A stretch of 64,000 nt of DNA, from the NCBI GenBank assembly GCA_002295705.1, contig DBHP01000091.1, forward strand, positions 50,112-114,111, given 5' to 3'. This DNA is from Candidatus Neomicrothrix sp. UBA825 (GTDB lineage: Bacteria; Actinomycetota; Acidimicrobiia; Acidimicrobiales; UBA8592). Below the pieces are notes generated by a model, which did not search any database, was not told where the DNA came from, and was given only the letters and a program-made list of their open reading frames with translations. The translations under genes and the position numbers were made by a program. Shown here one piece after another: positions 1 through 9,007 of the stretch; the stretch's first letter is position 1; the number at the start of each line of letters is the position of its first letter.

Positions 1-1330
1 CTAAATCTTCGTTGAAAAAGAACGTCAATGAAACAGTCCCAATAATAACCAAGGAAATAAATAGGGCAATAAAGCCTAGTATTGAGGCCACAACCTTTTC
101 TTCAATCTTTTCCTTGCCGACCTTTATTGGGTATTCTCCACTCGGTCTCCGAATCAATTTCAACTCTCTTGAGAGAGCCTTGAAGCCGATTTGCATCCGG
201 AAAATTTTCATTCCTCCAGCTGTGGAGCCAAAAGTACCTCCAACTGTCATTAGGAATAGAAGTAACAATTGACTTGCTGTGCCCCATAAAACAAAGTTGC
301 CTATTCCATCTGGTCGAACATTCCCAAACCCTGTACTACTTGCAAGGGTAACTACGTTAAATAAAGAATCTCTGAAAGCTGTACCCACTTCAACCGAATC
401 CATTAACCAATTCATGAGAAATATCACTGCGATAAACAAGAAAGTGATCCTGACGTACAGCTTCCATTCTGAAGAGCGAGTGAAAACACGAAAATCACCC
501 TTATTCTTCCAAAATTTATATTGCAGGTTGTAGTTCATCGCTCCGATAAACATTCCAAATATAATAATTAACTCAACGAGATAAGAATCAAAGCTTCCTA
601 TCGAGCTATTCTTTGTTGAGAATCCTCCGCTAGCTGCTGTTGAAAGACCGTGAGCTACCGCATCATACAGGCCCACATCAGGGGTAGCCCAAAGGAGCAA
701 TGCAATGGTTATCGTCACTCCGAAATACACAATCCAAAGTGATTTAGCTGTATCAATAGAGCGTGCGCGCAACTTATCCGATTCGTGACCCGGAGACTCC
801 GCAGTCATTAACTGAAGTCCACCTACTCCTAAACTTGGCAAGACAGTAACTGCAAGCACAATGATGCCCATACCTCCGTACCATTGCGTAAGTTGACGCC
901 AAAATAAAATACCCCTACTACTAGCTTCAATATCTTGGAGGACTGTTGATCCAGTGGTGGTAAATCCAGAAATTGTCTCAAATAAAGCACCGTCAATTCT
1001 AGACCAAGGAAAAACGCCAGCGAAAAGGTACGGGAGCATTCCAACTAAAACACACCCGACCCAACTCCACGCAACTACTGAGTAAATAGCTTTAGGCCTA
1101 TCCATTGAATCATCTGCAATTGATGTGACTGCCCTGAGAAATAAACCTAATACTGCAGCAATCGCAGCGGTAGCAAACAGGGAAAATTCATGGTGCGAAT
1201 CAGAAGATACCCACTCGATTAACCCAGAAATTACCAACCCTGGCGTGAGAAAAAGGAGGGTTAGCCCGATTATGTTTATTGTTGCAGACTCAAATAGTCC
1301 TTCAAGAAAGAACCGTCTAGAGAATTTCAT
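1..1330 (-). CDS. trkH: TrkH-family K+ uptake channel subunit, second copy (C-terminus beyond window)
   Basis: This is a membrane K+ translocation subunit that would work with the cytosolic TrkA gate. The frame is open from ATG at 1330 to the window edge, so about 443 codons are visible and the stop is missing. Selectivity-filter repeats are visible: SGFTTTGSTV, AASGGFSTK and ASSTGFGN, followed by the intramembrane gating loop GGTFGSTAGG. Hydrophobic helices lie between them. The start overlaps the preceding TrkH gene by 14 bases, so the two are translationally coupled. Its filters are canonical, unlike those of the upstream copy. The family call is firm. Whether the ion is K+ alone or K+/Na+ cannot be told. 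Confidence 0.9.
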   Translation of the reverse strand, partial: MKFSRRFFLEGLFESATINIIGLTLLFLTPGLVISGLIEWVSSDSHHEFSLFATAAIAAVLGLFLRAVTSIADDSMDRPKAIYSVVAWSWVGCVLVGMLPYLFAGVFPWSRIDGALFETISGFTTTGSTVLQDIEASSRGILFWRQLTQWYGGMGIIVLAVTVLPSLGVGGLQLMTAESPGHESDKLRARSIDTAKSLWIVYFGVTITIALLLWATPDVGLYDAVAHGLSTAASGGFSTKNSSIGSFDSYLVELIIIFGMFIGAMNYNLQYKFWKNKGDFRVFTRSSEWKLYVRITFLFIAVIFLMNWLMDSVEVGTAFRDSLFNVVTLASSTGFGNVRPDGIGNFVLWGTASQLLLLFLMTVGGTFGSTAGGMKIFRMQIGFKALSRELKLIRRPSGEYPIKVGKEKIEEKVVASILGFIALFISLVIIGTVSLTFFFNEDL

Positions 1331-2858
1331 CACTTGGCCCTTCGTTAGGGAGCAGTCCGCGGAAATTTAATTTAATTGTTTGTGATAATTTTAAAACCAT
1401 ATACGCAGCAGGAAGTATTGAAAGTCTGCCCACTACCATCAAAACACTAAGAGTGGAATTTCCTAGAATCCCATACTCATTCGTCAAACCAGCTTCAGTA
1501 ATCGGAGGTCCCGCAGTCACGAATGCTGATAATGAAACAGCAATTGAATCTTCAATTTGTAGCGACTCGCTATCCAGCGAAAGTAGAAATGAGCCGGTAG
1601 CAATGATAAATATGAAGATGGCTGTGTAACCCTGAAGCTTGTCAAGCTCTCGCTCATTTACTACTTCACCACTGACTTTGATTTTTCTAATTGCTTGTCT
1701 GTTATATTTTCGCGTCAGCTCTCTACGCAAATATTTAATTAATTCAATGAGCCTATGAACCCCAAAGCCGCTACCTGGTGACCCAGCCATTCCACCTGTC
1801 GCAAGAAGCAATAACGCAATAGCGCTAATCCCCGAAGAGAATTCCCAACCCGTATTGGTATAGCCAGTTGTGCTTAGTAGTGATGAGACCTTGAAGAACG
1901 CATCTCGGACTTGATAGTCGAAGGGACCTACAAAGTCTCCTTTTAACCAAAATAGAGCGGCCCCACCGAAGAACATCACTAAATAGAGCCGCAATTCATT
2001 ATTTGATTTAATACTTTGTAGTTTTTTTCTACCAATCCACCAAATGATCCCTAAATTAAGGCCACCTAGAAACATTGCGCATATCAACACCCACTCAATA
2101 GGCCCTGACTGGAAAGATGATATCGACGATACCTTCGTGCTGAACCCCCCCGTAGAGGAAGTAGTTAACGAGTGCGCAAAGGAATCAAATAATCCCATTC
2201 CTGCAACATTTAGAGCAGCGAATACGCATATCGTAAGACCGATATAAAGAATACTGATTTCCTGCATACGTTTTAATGGCTTTCGCGAGAATATTTTGGG
2301 CGCGTAGGCTGCAGACGGGTTATCCCCGCTCGAACTTATTGGAGTGGCTACAAAAACATAGAATAGGGCGCCTAACCCTCCTACCCATTGTGTTAATGAT
2401 CTGGATAGCTTAATTGATGTAGGCAAAGTTTCTGGGTTAAGGGTAGAAATTGCTGTTGTAGTTATTCCAGATGCCGATTCAAGAATGGCTACATCAATTG
2501 TGTCAACTACACCGGAAGCTAATAGCAGTGCTGACTGAAAGGCTATGAAAATTAAAATAAAATAGAAGCTAAAAGAAAAGACTTCCGATGGCTTATTAAG
2601 TTCAATGTTCTTTAAATTTTTTAAATTGAATACAGAGAATAGCGATAAGGATAATCCTGAAATGAGCAAGACCAACGAAACCCTTCCACCAGCACCAGAG
2701 GGATAGTCCGCGAAACCTGCGACGATTGAAATAGCGCCAAGCGTCATAGATGCATAAAGCATAGAACCGTAGCTGCTTAGCAACCCATTGGAATTTTTGA
2801 AGTTGCGCATCTGATTAAATTTTAGCGTGGCTGTTCGCATCGGGAAACTGAATGACAC
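1317..2858 (-). CDS. trkH: TrkH-family cation channel subunit, divergent copy
   Basis: The product is a 513-residue multi-spanning protein of the TrkH/KtrB superfamily. It keeps the four-repeat layout: first filter around residue 130, GGFSTK in repeat two, STTGY in repeat three, then GGMAGSPGSG as gating loop. In the first filter the usual glycine is alanine (TTTAIS, Ala136), and the gating loop is also unusual. The called start is GTG at 2858, and an in-frame ATG at 2840 is an alternative; neither has a clear Shine-Dalgarno sequence. It lies 6 bases after trkA and overlaps the next trkH. It may be a modified channel or a structural partner of the second copy. Confidence 0.88.
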   Translation of the reverse strand: MSFSFPMRTATLKFNQMRNFKNSNGLLSSYGSMLYASMTLGAISIVAGFADYPSGAGGRVSLVLLISGLSLSLFSVFNLKNLKNIELNKPSEVFSFSFYFILIFIAFQSALLLASGVVDTIDVAILESASGITTTAISTLNPETLPTSIKLSRSLTQWVGGLGALFYVFVATPISSSGDNPSAAYAPKIFSRKPLKRMQEISILYIGLTICVFAALNVAGMGLFDSFAHSLTTSSTGGFSTKVSSISSFQSGPIEWVLICAMFLGGLNLGIIWWIGRKKLQSIKSNNELRLYLVMFFGGAALFWLKGDFVGPFDYQVRDAFFKVSSLLSTTGYTNTGWEFSSGISAIALLLLATGGMAGSPGSGFGVHRLIELIKYLRRELTRKYNRQAIRKIKVSGEVVNERELDKLQGYTAIFIFIIATGSFLLSLDSESLQIEDSIAVSLSAFVTAGPPITEAGLTNEYGILGNSTLSVLMVVGRLSILPAAYMVLKLSQTIKLNFRGLLPNEGPSDEIL

Positions 2859-2864
2859 AGAAAA

Positions 2865-4256
2865 CTAATCTTTGGAAGGCTCTGAAATAAAATAGTCTTT
2901 TCTTATAACATCAACCTGCTCGGGAGGAGCTATGAGCAGAACAGTGTCATCAGCATGCAGTTGAGTTGACCCTCTCACGATCGAGGGTTCATCATTTCGA
3001 ATAAAAGCCCCTATCAGTACATCTCTTGGCAACTTAAGCTGTCTCACTTTCTTCTCCACAGCCCTGCTTTTCGCACCAACCTTAAGCTCAACTACTTCAA
3101 AATCCTGATCAACACCCAAGAATGTTGCCACATCTTTTACATCATGAACATATCTAAGAACGCGATTTGCGCTTGCTGTTACTGGTGAGAGCGTTGAATC
3201 AACATCTGCGAAATCAAGCACGTCCATCAGTTTCAGCTTGTGAAGGATGGCTATAGTCCGATCAGTACCTAAAGATTTCGCGTACATACAGGAAAGAACG
3301 TTAGCTTCATCTTTACCAGTGAGTGCCACAGCGGCGTCATATTTGCCAGCATCAATTTCAGAAATAAACTGCGCATCGGTGATATCGCCTTTTCTTATAT
3401 CTACTCCATCAAGTTTCTCTGCTAATTCCTCTGCTCTGATCGGGTCAGATTCCACTAAAGTAACTTCTCGGAATTTCATATTTACGAGTCTTCTCGCCAA
3501 AAACTCTCCTGTCCGACCACCGCCGAGGAGAAGAATTCGTTTATTTTTTTTCCGTTTAAATCCCAGAGTTTCAAGTACTTTGCTCTTTTCGCTTCTCTTG
3601 ATCACAAGCCATATATGATCTCCCATTTGAAGGGTTTCTTCAGAACGCGGAATCTTAGCTTCCCCTTCGCGACGGAGAGCCGCTACCAGGAAACTCCAAT
3701 CGGGTTCGTATTCAGCCCCTATTTGAGAGAGAGTCTTCCCACAGAAATCGGCTTCAGCAGTAACTGTTACCCCAATAACTACCACTTGACCATCACCCAA
3801 AGTTGCGATTTCATCTGCACCCCAAGAATCCAGTAGTTCTGATATCTCACGTGCAGTATCCTCATCAGGATCAAAAATAAGGTCAGGTCTTTCACCCCCC
3901 AGGAACCAGGGCTCTGATTTAGCAGATGCTTTGATTTCGTTAGCTTCTATTCGAATTATTGATTTCTCTACTCCCCTGTTTCGAGCGTAAAGATTAGCTA
4001 ATAGGTTCACCTCATCATTTGACGAGACTGCTACTAGAAGATCTGCCTCATCAATACCCGCCATTTCAAGCACTTCTGGATGGCTTCCGCTACCTTTAAC
4101 CATGGTTGCATCCAAAACGCCATCCAGTTCTTTAATACGGCCATCATCAGGGTCAATGACTGAAACATTCATATTTTGCGTTTGGTGCTTGGGATCAGTA
4201 AGTAGGCGGGTTATGTATGCACCTACTTCCCCAGCCCCGATTACAACTATGTTCAC
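2865..4256 (-). CDS. trkA: Trk system potassium uptake regulator TrkA
   Basis: This cytosolic NAD(H)/nucleotide-binding gating subunit forms a ring under TrkH. The 463 residues hold two tandem RCK units: Rossmann folds begin at residue 1 (VVIGAGEVGA) and near residue 240 (LLLGGGRTGE), each followed by a TrkA-C domain. The length is normal for double-RCK TrkA. The start is GTG at 4256. It is the first gene of a trkA-trkH-trkH operon and is transcribed away from the H+-pyrophosphatase, which by its motif also depends on K+. Confidence 0.93.
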   Translation of the reverse strand: MNIVVIGAGEVGAYITRLLTDPKHQTQNMNVSVIDPDDGRIKELDGVLDATMVKGSGSHPEVLEMAGIDEADLLVAVSSNDEVNLLANLYARNRGVEKSIIRIEANEIKASAKSEPWFLGGERPDLIFDPDEDTAREISELLDSWGADEIATLGDGQVVVIGVTVTAEADFCGKTLSQIGAEYEPDWSFLVAALRREGEAKIPRSEETLQMGDHIWLVIKRSEKSKVLETLGFKRKKNKRILLLGGGRTGEFLARRLVNMKFREVTLVESDPIRAEELAEKLDGVDIRKGDITDAQFISEIDAGKYDAAVALTGKDEANVLSCMYAKSLGTDRTIAILHKLKLMDVLDFADVDSTLSPVTASANRVLRYVHDVKDVATFLGVDQDFEVVELKVGAKSRAVEKKVRQLKLPRDVLIGAFIRNDEPSIVRGSTQLHADDTVLLIAPPEQVDVIRKDYFISEPSKD

Positions 4257-4273
4257 TCCTATTTGGTAACAGT

Positions 4274-4287
4274 TTTCTAGCTAGAAA
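4274..4287. promoter_or_regulatory. 14-bp perfect palindrome upstream of trkA
   Basis: TTTCTAGCTAGAAA is a perfect palindrome 18 bases before the trkA start, in the 172-base divergent gap between trkA and hppA. It is a candidate operator for the Trk operon. A 14-bp palindrome is expected a few times by chance in a window this size, so only its position supports it. Confidence 0.3.
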
Positions 4288-4428
4288 TCATAGATACTTC
4301 AAAAAAATATATCTCTTTCGATACAAATTACCTGAAATACTTACCAAAGCTTCCGCTTCCATATAGACTTCCGGATTGTACTTGTAAGAGAATAAAGAAA
4401 TTTTTTTACCCAGTTAAGAGGAGCAACA

Positions 4429-6513
4429 TTGGAATCAATCCCCTACCTAGCTTTAATAAGCGCCCTTGCCGCATTGGCATTGGCATCATACTTTTTTACA
4501 ACAGTTAAGGCAGCACCTGCAGGAAATGACCGAATGGTCTTCCTGATGACGGAAATCCAAAAGGGAGCCAAGGCTTTCCTTAGACAGGAATATACCTGGG
4601 TTTCATTTTTCGTCATCGCAATGGTGATTCTATTGGCAATTGTTATTGCACCTCTTGCTTCTGTTGCTTATATCATCGGGGCGATACTATCTGCTTCGGC
4701 GGGCTATATCGGCATGACTGTAGCCACTATGGCCAATGCACGAACAACTGAAGCTGCCAAAGAGGGCCCTGCGAAAGCTTTACCTGTTGCATACAGAGGT
4801 GGAGCCGTAATGGGCTTTTCAGTAGCGGGATTGGCTCTTCTTGGGCTGATGTTCGTGTACCTCTTATTCGTTACCTGGCTCGAAGTAGACGACGCCTTTG
4901 AAATTGTTACAGCCTACGGGTTGGGGGCATCATCAATTGCCCTCTTCTCTCGAGTTGGTGGAGGTATCTATACCAAAGCTGCGGACGTAGGAGCGGATCT
5001 TGTAGGGAAAGTAGAAGCCGGAATTCCTGAGGACGACCCACGTAATCCTGCCACAATTGCTGACAATGTTGGCGACAACGTAGGTGATGTTGCTGGAATG
5101 GGCGCTGACCTCTTTGAATCTTATGCTGGATCAATTATTGCCCCTGTTGCGTTAACTGCATTCGCAGTAGGTGCAACAGCAACAGAGGCAACCCTAACAG
5201 ATTTTGATGGGGTCAATGTTCTAGGGCAGCTGATGTTTCCGATGGCGATCGCTTTAGTTGGAATGGTTGCTTCTATCCTTGGCTCCTTCCTTGTTAAAGG
5301 CGGTGACTCAACTGATTCCAAAGCTCTAAGCCATGCGTTGCATAGAGGCACCAATGTGGCTATGGGTCTTACAATTATTGGGACTATAGGAATGTCCTAT
5401 TGGATATTTGATTCTGCGACAGGAAATCCGATCGGTTTAGCTATTTCAGTTATTGGCGGACTCATTGTTGGATGGGCACTTGGAAAGACAGCTGAATTCT
5501 ATACCTCTGATCACTTTGCTCCAGTCAAGAAGATTGCTGCTCAATCTGAAACCGGACCAGCAACGACCGTTCTAAGTGGAATAAGTGCGGGCATGGTTTC
5601 CGTCGCAGCCTCCGTAATTTTAGTACTAGCAGGTATCGGCATAGCTTATTGGGGAGGAGAAGAAACCCTAGGCAATGGAATATACGGTATAGCAGTCGCA
5701 GCTATAGGAATGTTAGCCACCACTGGAGCAGTTGTATCAGTGGACGCATATGGTCCAATTGCCGACAACGCTGGAGGGATAGCCGAGATGGCTGAACTTG
5801 ATCCATCAGTTCGAGAAGTCACCGACGCTTTAGACTCCCTCGGAAACACAACAGCAGCGATTGCAAAAGGTTTTGCTGTTGGCTCTGCTGCTCTCACAGC
5901 GCTTGCCTTATTCAAAAGCTTCGAACTAGCAGTCCAGCAAGCCGGTGGATCGTTGACACTAAACGTAGGCGAAGTTGATGTCTTCATTGGGTTATTCTTA
6001 GGCGCCGGCCTTCCTTTCCTATTTGCTGCACTAACAATTGATGCGGTTGGTCGTGCTGCAACGGCAATGATCGAGGAGGTTCGACGTCAATTCCGTGAGG
6101 TTCCAGGGCTGCGGGAAGGAAAGGAAGGGGTAACCCCTGACTCAGCTAGATGCGTTGCAATCTCAACAGAAGCTTCACTCAAAGAAATGATTATCCCCGG
6201 CTCCCTAGCTGTTGTCGTACCTTTAGTTGTCGGATTTATTGACATAGATGCTTTAGGTGGACTACTAGCGGGTGCGCTTGTAACCGGATTCGCCTTAGCA
6301 ATATTTATGGCGAATGCAGGAGGCGCATGGGATAACGCTAAGAAATATATTGAAGCTGGTGCCCACGGAGGAAAGGGCTCTGATCCTCATAAAGCAGCTG
6401 TTGTTGGAGATACTGTTGGTGACCCCTTCAAGGATACTTCAGGACCCGCAATGAACATTCTCCTCAAAGTGATGACCATTGTATCACTCGTTTTTGCTTC
6501 AGCTTTCGTCTAA
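4429..6513 (+). CDS. hppA: K+-dependent H+-translocating pyrophosphatase
   Basis: This membrane-bound enzyme hydrolyses cytosolic pyrophosphate and pumps protons out. It has 694 residues and about 16 membrane helices. The pyrophosphate/Mg-binding signature [11 protein letters not shown] starts at residue 186 and is followed by the [20 protein letters not shown] stretch. The C-terminal acidic motif [11 protein letters not shown] is present. GNTTAA at residues 472-477 has alanine where K+-independent enzymes carry lysine, so the K+-dependent class is predicted. The start is TTG at 4429, chosen because AAGAGGAG sits at 4416-4423. The gene is divergent from trkA. A Na+-pumping variant is possible but less likely. 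Confidence 0.95.
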   Translation: MESIPYLALISALAALALASYFFTTVKAAPAGNDRMVFLMTEIQKGAKAFLRQEYTWVSFFVIAMVILLAIVIAPLASVAYIIGAILSASAGYIGMTVATMANARTTEAAKEGPAKALPVAYRGGAVMGFSVAGLALLGLMFVYLLFVTWLEVDDAFEIVTAYGLGASSIALFSRVGGGIYTKAADVGADLVGKVEAGIPEDDPRNPATIADNVGDNVGDVAGMGADLFESYAGSIIAPVALTAFAVGATATEATLTDFDGVNVLGQLMFPMAIALVGMVASILGSFLVKGGDSTDSKALSHALHRGTNVAMGLTIIGTIGMSYWIFDSATGNPIGLAISVIGGLIVGWALGKTAEFYTSDHFAPVKKIAAQSETGPATTVLSGISAGMVSVAASVILVLAGIGIAYWGGEETLGNGIYGIAVAAIGMLATTGAVVSVDAYGPIADNAGGIAEMAELDPSVREVTDALDSLGNTTAAIAKGFAVGSAALTALALFKSFELAVQQAGGSLTLNVGEVDVFIGLFLGAGLPFLFAALTIDAVGRAATAMIEEVRRQFREVPGLREGKEGVTPDSARCVAISTEASLKEMIIPGSLAVVVPLVVGFIDIDALGGLLAGALVTGFALAIFMANAGGAWDNAKKYIEAGAHGGKGSDPHKAAVVGDTVGDPFKDTSGPAMNILLKVMTIVSLVFASAFV

Positions 6514-6538
6514 GAGAAGCTCGTATTAATGTAGCTGG

Positions 6539-7342
6539 ATGCCATTCATTCCGGTAAACGGCATCCAGCTATATTACGAAATTGAGGGTGACGGGCCGCC
6601 ATTGCTGGTCATAAGCGGGACTGGCGCCGACCTTAGAAACCCGCGACCTGAAAACCCGACTTTAACTGGTTTCCAAGTATTACGTTATGACCAACGCGGA
6701 CTAGGGCAAACTGCGAGCCCTAAGGGCACTTATACGATGAAAGATTATGCCGATGATGCAGCATCTCTTTTAGAGAGCCTTGAATTAGGTCCCATCAACG
6801 TAATCGGCATCTCCTTTGGAGGAATGGTCGCCCAACATCTAGTGACGCGATATCCAAGTAAGGTAAACAAGTTAGTTCTTGCTTGCACATCACCTGGTGG
6901 CAATAATTTCTCGTCATTTGATTTAAGAAAAATAGTTTCGAGCTCAAAAAACCAAGTTGAATCATGGCTTCAGATTCTAGATTCAAGATACAAAAATTCA
7001 GGTAAGAACCTCCCCATCCTGAACATGGTCAAAGATGCATTACATACAAACACAAGACTATTCCCCAATTTGATAACCGATGGGTTAACTCGCCAACTTG
7101 AAGCTAGATCAAAGCACGACTGCGTAAATAGTTTGAAAAATATATCCAACCAAACATTGATTGTTGGCGGGAAGTATGACGATATTGCACCCGTTAAGAA
7201 TCTATTAGAGATGCATAGATTGATTAAAAATTCGCAAATGCAGATCTTTGAAGGTGGTCATCTCTTCCTCATGCAAGATAAACAGGCATGGCCAGCGATC
7301 ATATCTTTTCTTTTGTCAGAAAGCGATACGCTAAAGGCGTGA
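6539..7342 (+). CDS. Alpha/beta-fold hydrolase
   Basis: This is a 267-residue soluble alpha/beta hydrolase. The nucleophile elbow GISFGG places Ser92 as catalytic serine. Asp in GKYDD near residue 214 and His241 in GGHLF complete a plausible triad. The oxyanion-hole region reads SGTGAD and the cap is small. It resembles 3-oxoadipate enol-lactonase-like hydrolases, but the substrate cannot be named. The TGA stop overlaps the GTG start of ddl (GTGA), so it is co-translated with a cell-wall gene. It starts 25 bases after hppA. Confidence 0.8.
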   Translation: MPFIPVNGIQLYYEIEGDGPPLLVISGTGADLRNPRPENPTLTGFQVLRYDQRGLGQTASPKGTYTMKDYADDAASLLESLELGPINVIGISFGGMVAQHLVTRYPSKVNKLVLACTSPGGNNFSSFDLRKIVSSSKNQVESWLQILDSRYKNSGKNLPILNMVKDALHTNTRLFPNLITDGLTRQLEARSKHDCVNSLKNISNQTLIVGGKYDDIAPVKNLLEMHRLIKNSQMQIFEGGHLFLMQDKQAWPAIISFLLSESDTLKA

Positions 7343-8394
7343 GCTTAACTGATGGCGATACAAAGGAACGACTCGAAGTAGTAATCCTGTACGGAGGTAA
7401 TTCTCCGGAGCATGAGGTCTCGCGCACATCATCACTTCATGTTGTTAAATCTATAGATCTCAAAAGATTCAAAACTCATTTGATAGCTATTGACAAATCT
7501 GGGTTTTGGTATGAGTTTAAACGTGACCTTTCAACGCAGGAGCAATCGAGGCTTGATGAGCCTCTCCCAATTGAAGGGCCCCGAATAAACCCCGTTGAAT
7601 ACCTTTCTGCATTTAATCCAACGGAATTAATTGTCTTTCCAATCCTTCATGGGCCCAATGGGGAAGACGGTACAATGCAAGGATTTCTTGAACTTTTCAA
7701 CATTGCGTACGTTGGGAGTGGAGTTCTATCTTCAGCATTATGTATGGACAAAATAAAATGTAAAGAACTTCTAAACGCACACAACGTACCGCAAACTAAA
7801 TGGGTAGGTGTCCACAAGAGCTCGATAGTCGACCTAAATGAACATTCGATAAATCTCGATGGTGACTTATTTGTCAAGCCAGCGAATATGGGATCTTCTA
7901 TCGGAATCTCAAAAGTCACTGATCGAAAAAATCTAACGACACCATTGCTAGAGGCAGCAAAATACGATGATTGGATAATAGTTGAAGAGGCAGTCAACGG
8001 AAGAGAAATCGAAGTAGCGATTCTCGAAGACGAAGAGCCTAAAGCATCTGTGCCGGGGGAGATTACCCCCGGAGCAGATTTTTATGATTACGAAGATAAA
8101 TATGACGACGGAGCGACTCTTCGGATACCAGCGCCATTAGCAGATGACGAAATACTAGAGGTCCAGAATCTTGCAATAAAAGTATTTAAGTTATTGAACT
8201 GCCGAGATCTCGCCAGAATTGATTTCTTCTACAAAGAATCCGAGAAGAAATGGCTAGTCAACGAGATAAATACCATGCCCGGATTCACCCCAATTTCTAT
8301 GTATCCAAAGCTTTGGAGCGCAACCGGCATACCGTACAATGAACTTGTAAATTATCTACTAAGCGATCCTCATCAGAGGAGATTCAAGGGATAA
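7339..8394 (+). CDS. ddl: D-alanine--D-alanine ligase
   Basis: This cytosolic ATP-grasp enzyme joins two D-Ala for peptidoglycan precursors. The start is taken as GTG at 7339 because it overlaps the hydrolase stop in the coupled form GTGA; the frame stays open a little upstream but that would overlap more. This gives 351 residues, normal for Ddl. Motifs: GGNSPEHEVS at the N-terminus, LHGPNGEDGT, FVKPANMGSSIGIS (ATP-grasp loop), EVAILEDE, and the metal-binding NEINTMPGFTP near the C-terminus. The 3' end overlaps the convergent tetR by 11 bases. Confidence 0.94.
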   Translation: MSLTDGDTKERLEVVILYGGNSPEHEVSRTSSLHVVKSIDLKRFKTHLIAIDKSGFWYEFKRDLSTQEQSRLDEPLPIEGPRINPVEYLSAFNPTELIVFPILHGPNGEDGTMQGFLELFNIAYVGSGVLSSALCMDKIKCKELLNAHNVPQTKWVGVHKSSIVDLNEHSINLDGDLFVKPANMGSSIGISKVTDRKNLTTPLLEAAKYDDWIIVEEAVNGREIEVAILEDEEPKASVPGEITPGADFYDYEDKYDDGATLRIPAPLADDEILEVQNLAIKVFKLLNCRDLARIDFFYKESEKKWLVNEINTMPGFTPISMYPKLWSATGIPYNELVNYLLSDPHQRRFKG

Positions 8395-8965
8395 GGGCAA
8401 TTTTCAAGAACCTAAGCAACTCTTTACGCCTGATTGCGACATCTCGTATTGTTGATTCCTCTCCTAATGCCTCAAACAGCTTAACTTCTGTAGCTGCTCC
8501 CATAATCGTTGAGTACGCCGAAAGCACCAGTAACTCAGGTTCTGATTTCCTGACCCTTCCGGCTTTCATCTCCTCAATTAACCATGTTGTCGCACCATCA
8601 AGAAGAGGCCGTATTCCATCAACCGCATACGTCAATATTGGGGGACCCAAACGTGTAACCTCTCTCAGTAGCCCCAATAATTCGGGTCGATTATTTGCTA
8701 AGCGAAATACTCGCTTTACTATAGACTCAATTCTTTCCCATCCATAAGAACTTTTTCGGATGGCTTCATCAAGGGCTACTGATAAATCAGTAATAGCTTG
8801 CCTCACGCATGCCTCAAGTAACAGTTCTTTAGAAGCATAATGGTACAGAATGGATTGCTTGCGAATATCTAAAGTTCGTGCGAGATCGTCAAGACTGGTC
8901 GCATCATAGCCAGATTCACCAAATGCCACTGTAGCTCTTTTCAAGATTCGATCTGAAGTCTCCAC
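8384..8965 (-). CDS. TetR/AcrR-family transcriptional regulator
   Basis: The product is a 193-residue one-component repressor. An N-terminal helix-turn-helix (about residues 5-50, ending in the typical ILYHYASKELLL) is followed by an all-helical ligand-binding domain. The start is GTG at 8965, with TACAAT ending six bases upstream, so the mRNA is probably leaderless. It is divergent from the reductase/HAD operon across a 42-base gap that holds a 14-bp palindrome overlapping both promoters. It most likely represses itself and that operon, in response to an acyl or lipid ligand (inference). Confidence 0.9.
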   Translation of the reverse strand: METSDRILKRATVAFGESGYDATSLDDLARTLDIRKQSILYHYASKELLLEACVRQAITDLSVALDEAIRKSSYGWERIESIVKRVFRLANNRPELLGLLREVTRLGPPILTYAVDGIRPLLDGATTWLIEEMKAGRVRKSEPELLVLSAYSTIMGAATEVKLFEALGEESTIRDVAIRRKELLRFLKIALIP

Positions 8966-8971
8966 GATTGG

Positions 8972-9001
8972 ATTGTACCATTGCCTACCAAGTGGTAGAA
9001 A
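8972..9001. promoter_or_regulatory. Mirror-image divergent promoters with shared TetR-type operator
   Basis: Plus strand: TTGTAC (8973-8978), 17-base spacer, TAGAAA (8996-9001), six bases, GTG at 9008. Minus strand: TTCTAC (9000-8995), 17-base spacer, TACAAT (8977-8972), six bases, GTG at 8965. Between and across them lies CTACCAAGTGGTAG at 8985-8998, with 6-bp perfect arms around AG. A third TACCA lies at 8976-8980. Both transcripts would begin at the start codon. The palindrome is well placed for TetR to block both promoters. Confidence 0.6.
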
Positions 9002-9007
9002 TAGAGT

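Noticed and set aside
5646..5987. Long antisense frame inside hppA
   Set aside because: Low-complexity Ser/Ala/Pro composition mirrors the membrane protein on the other strand, and no ribosome site or homology was seen.
7288..7338. Upstream ATG 7288 as the ddl start
   Set aside because: It would add 17 non-conserved residues and a 55-base overlap with the hydrolase; GTG 7339 overlaps the stop as GTGA and fits the family length.
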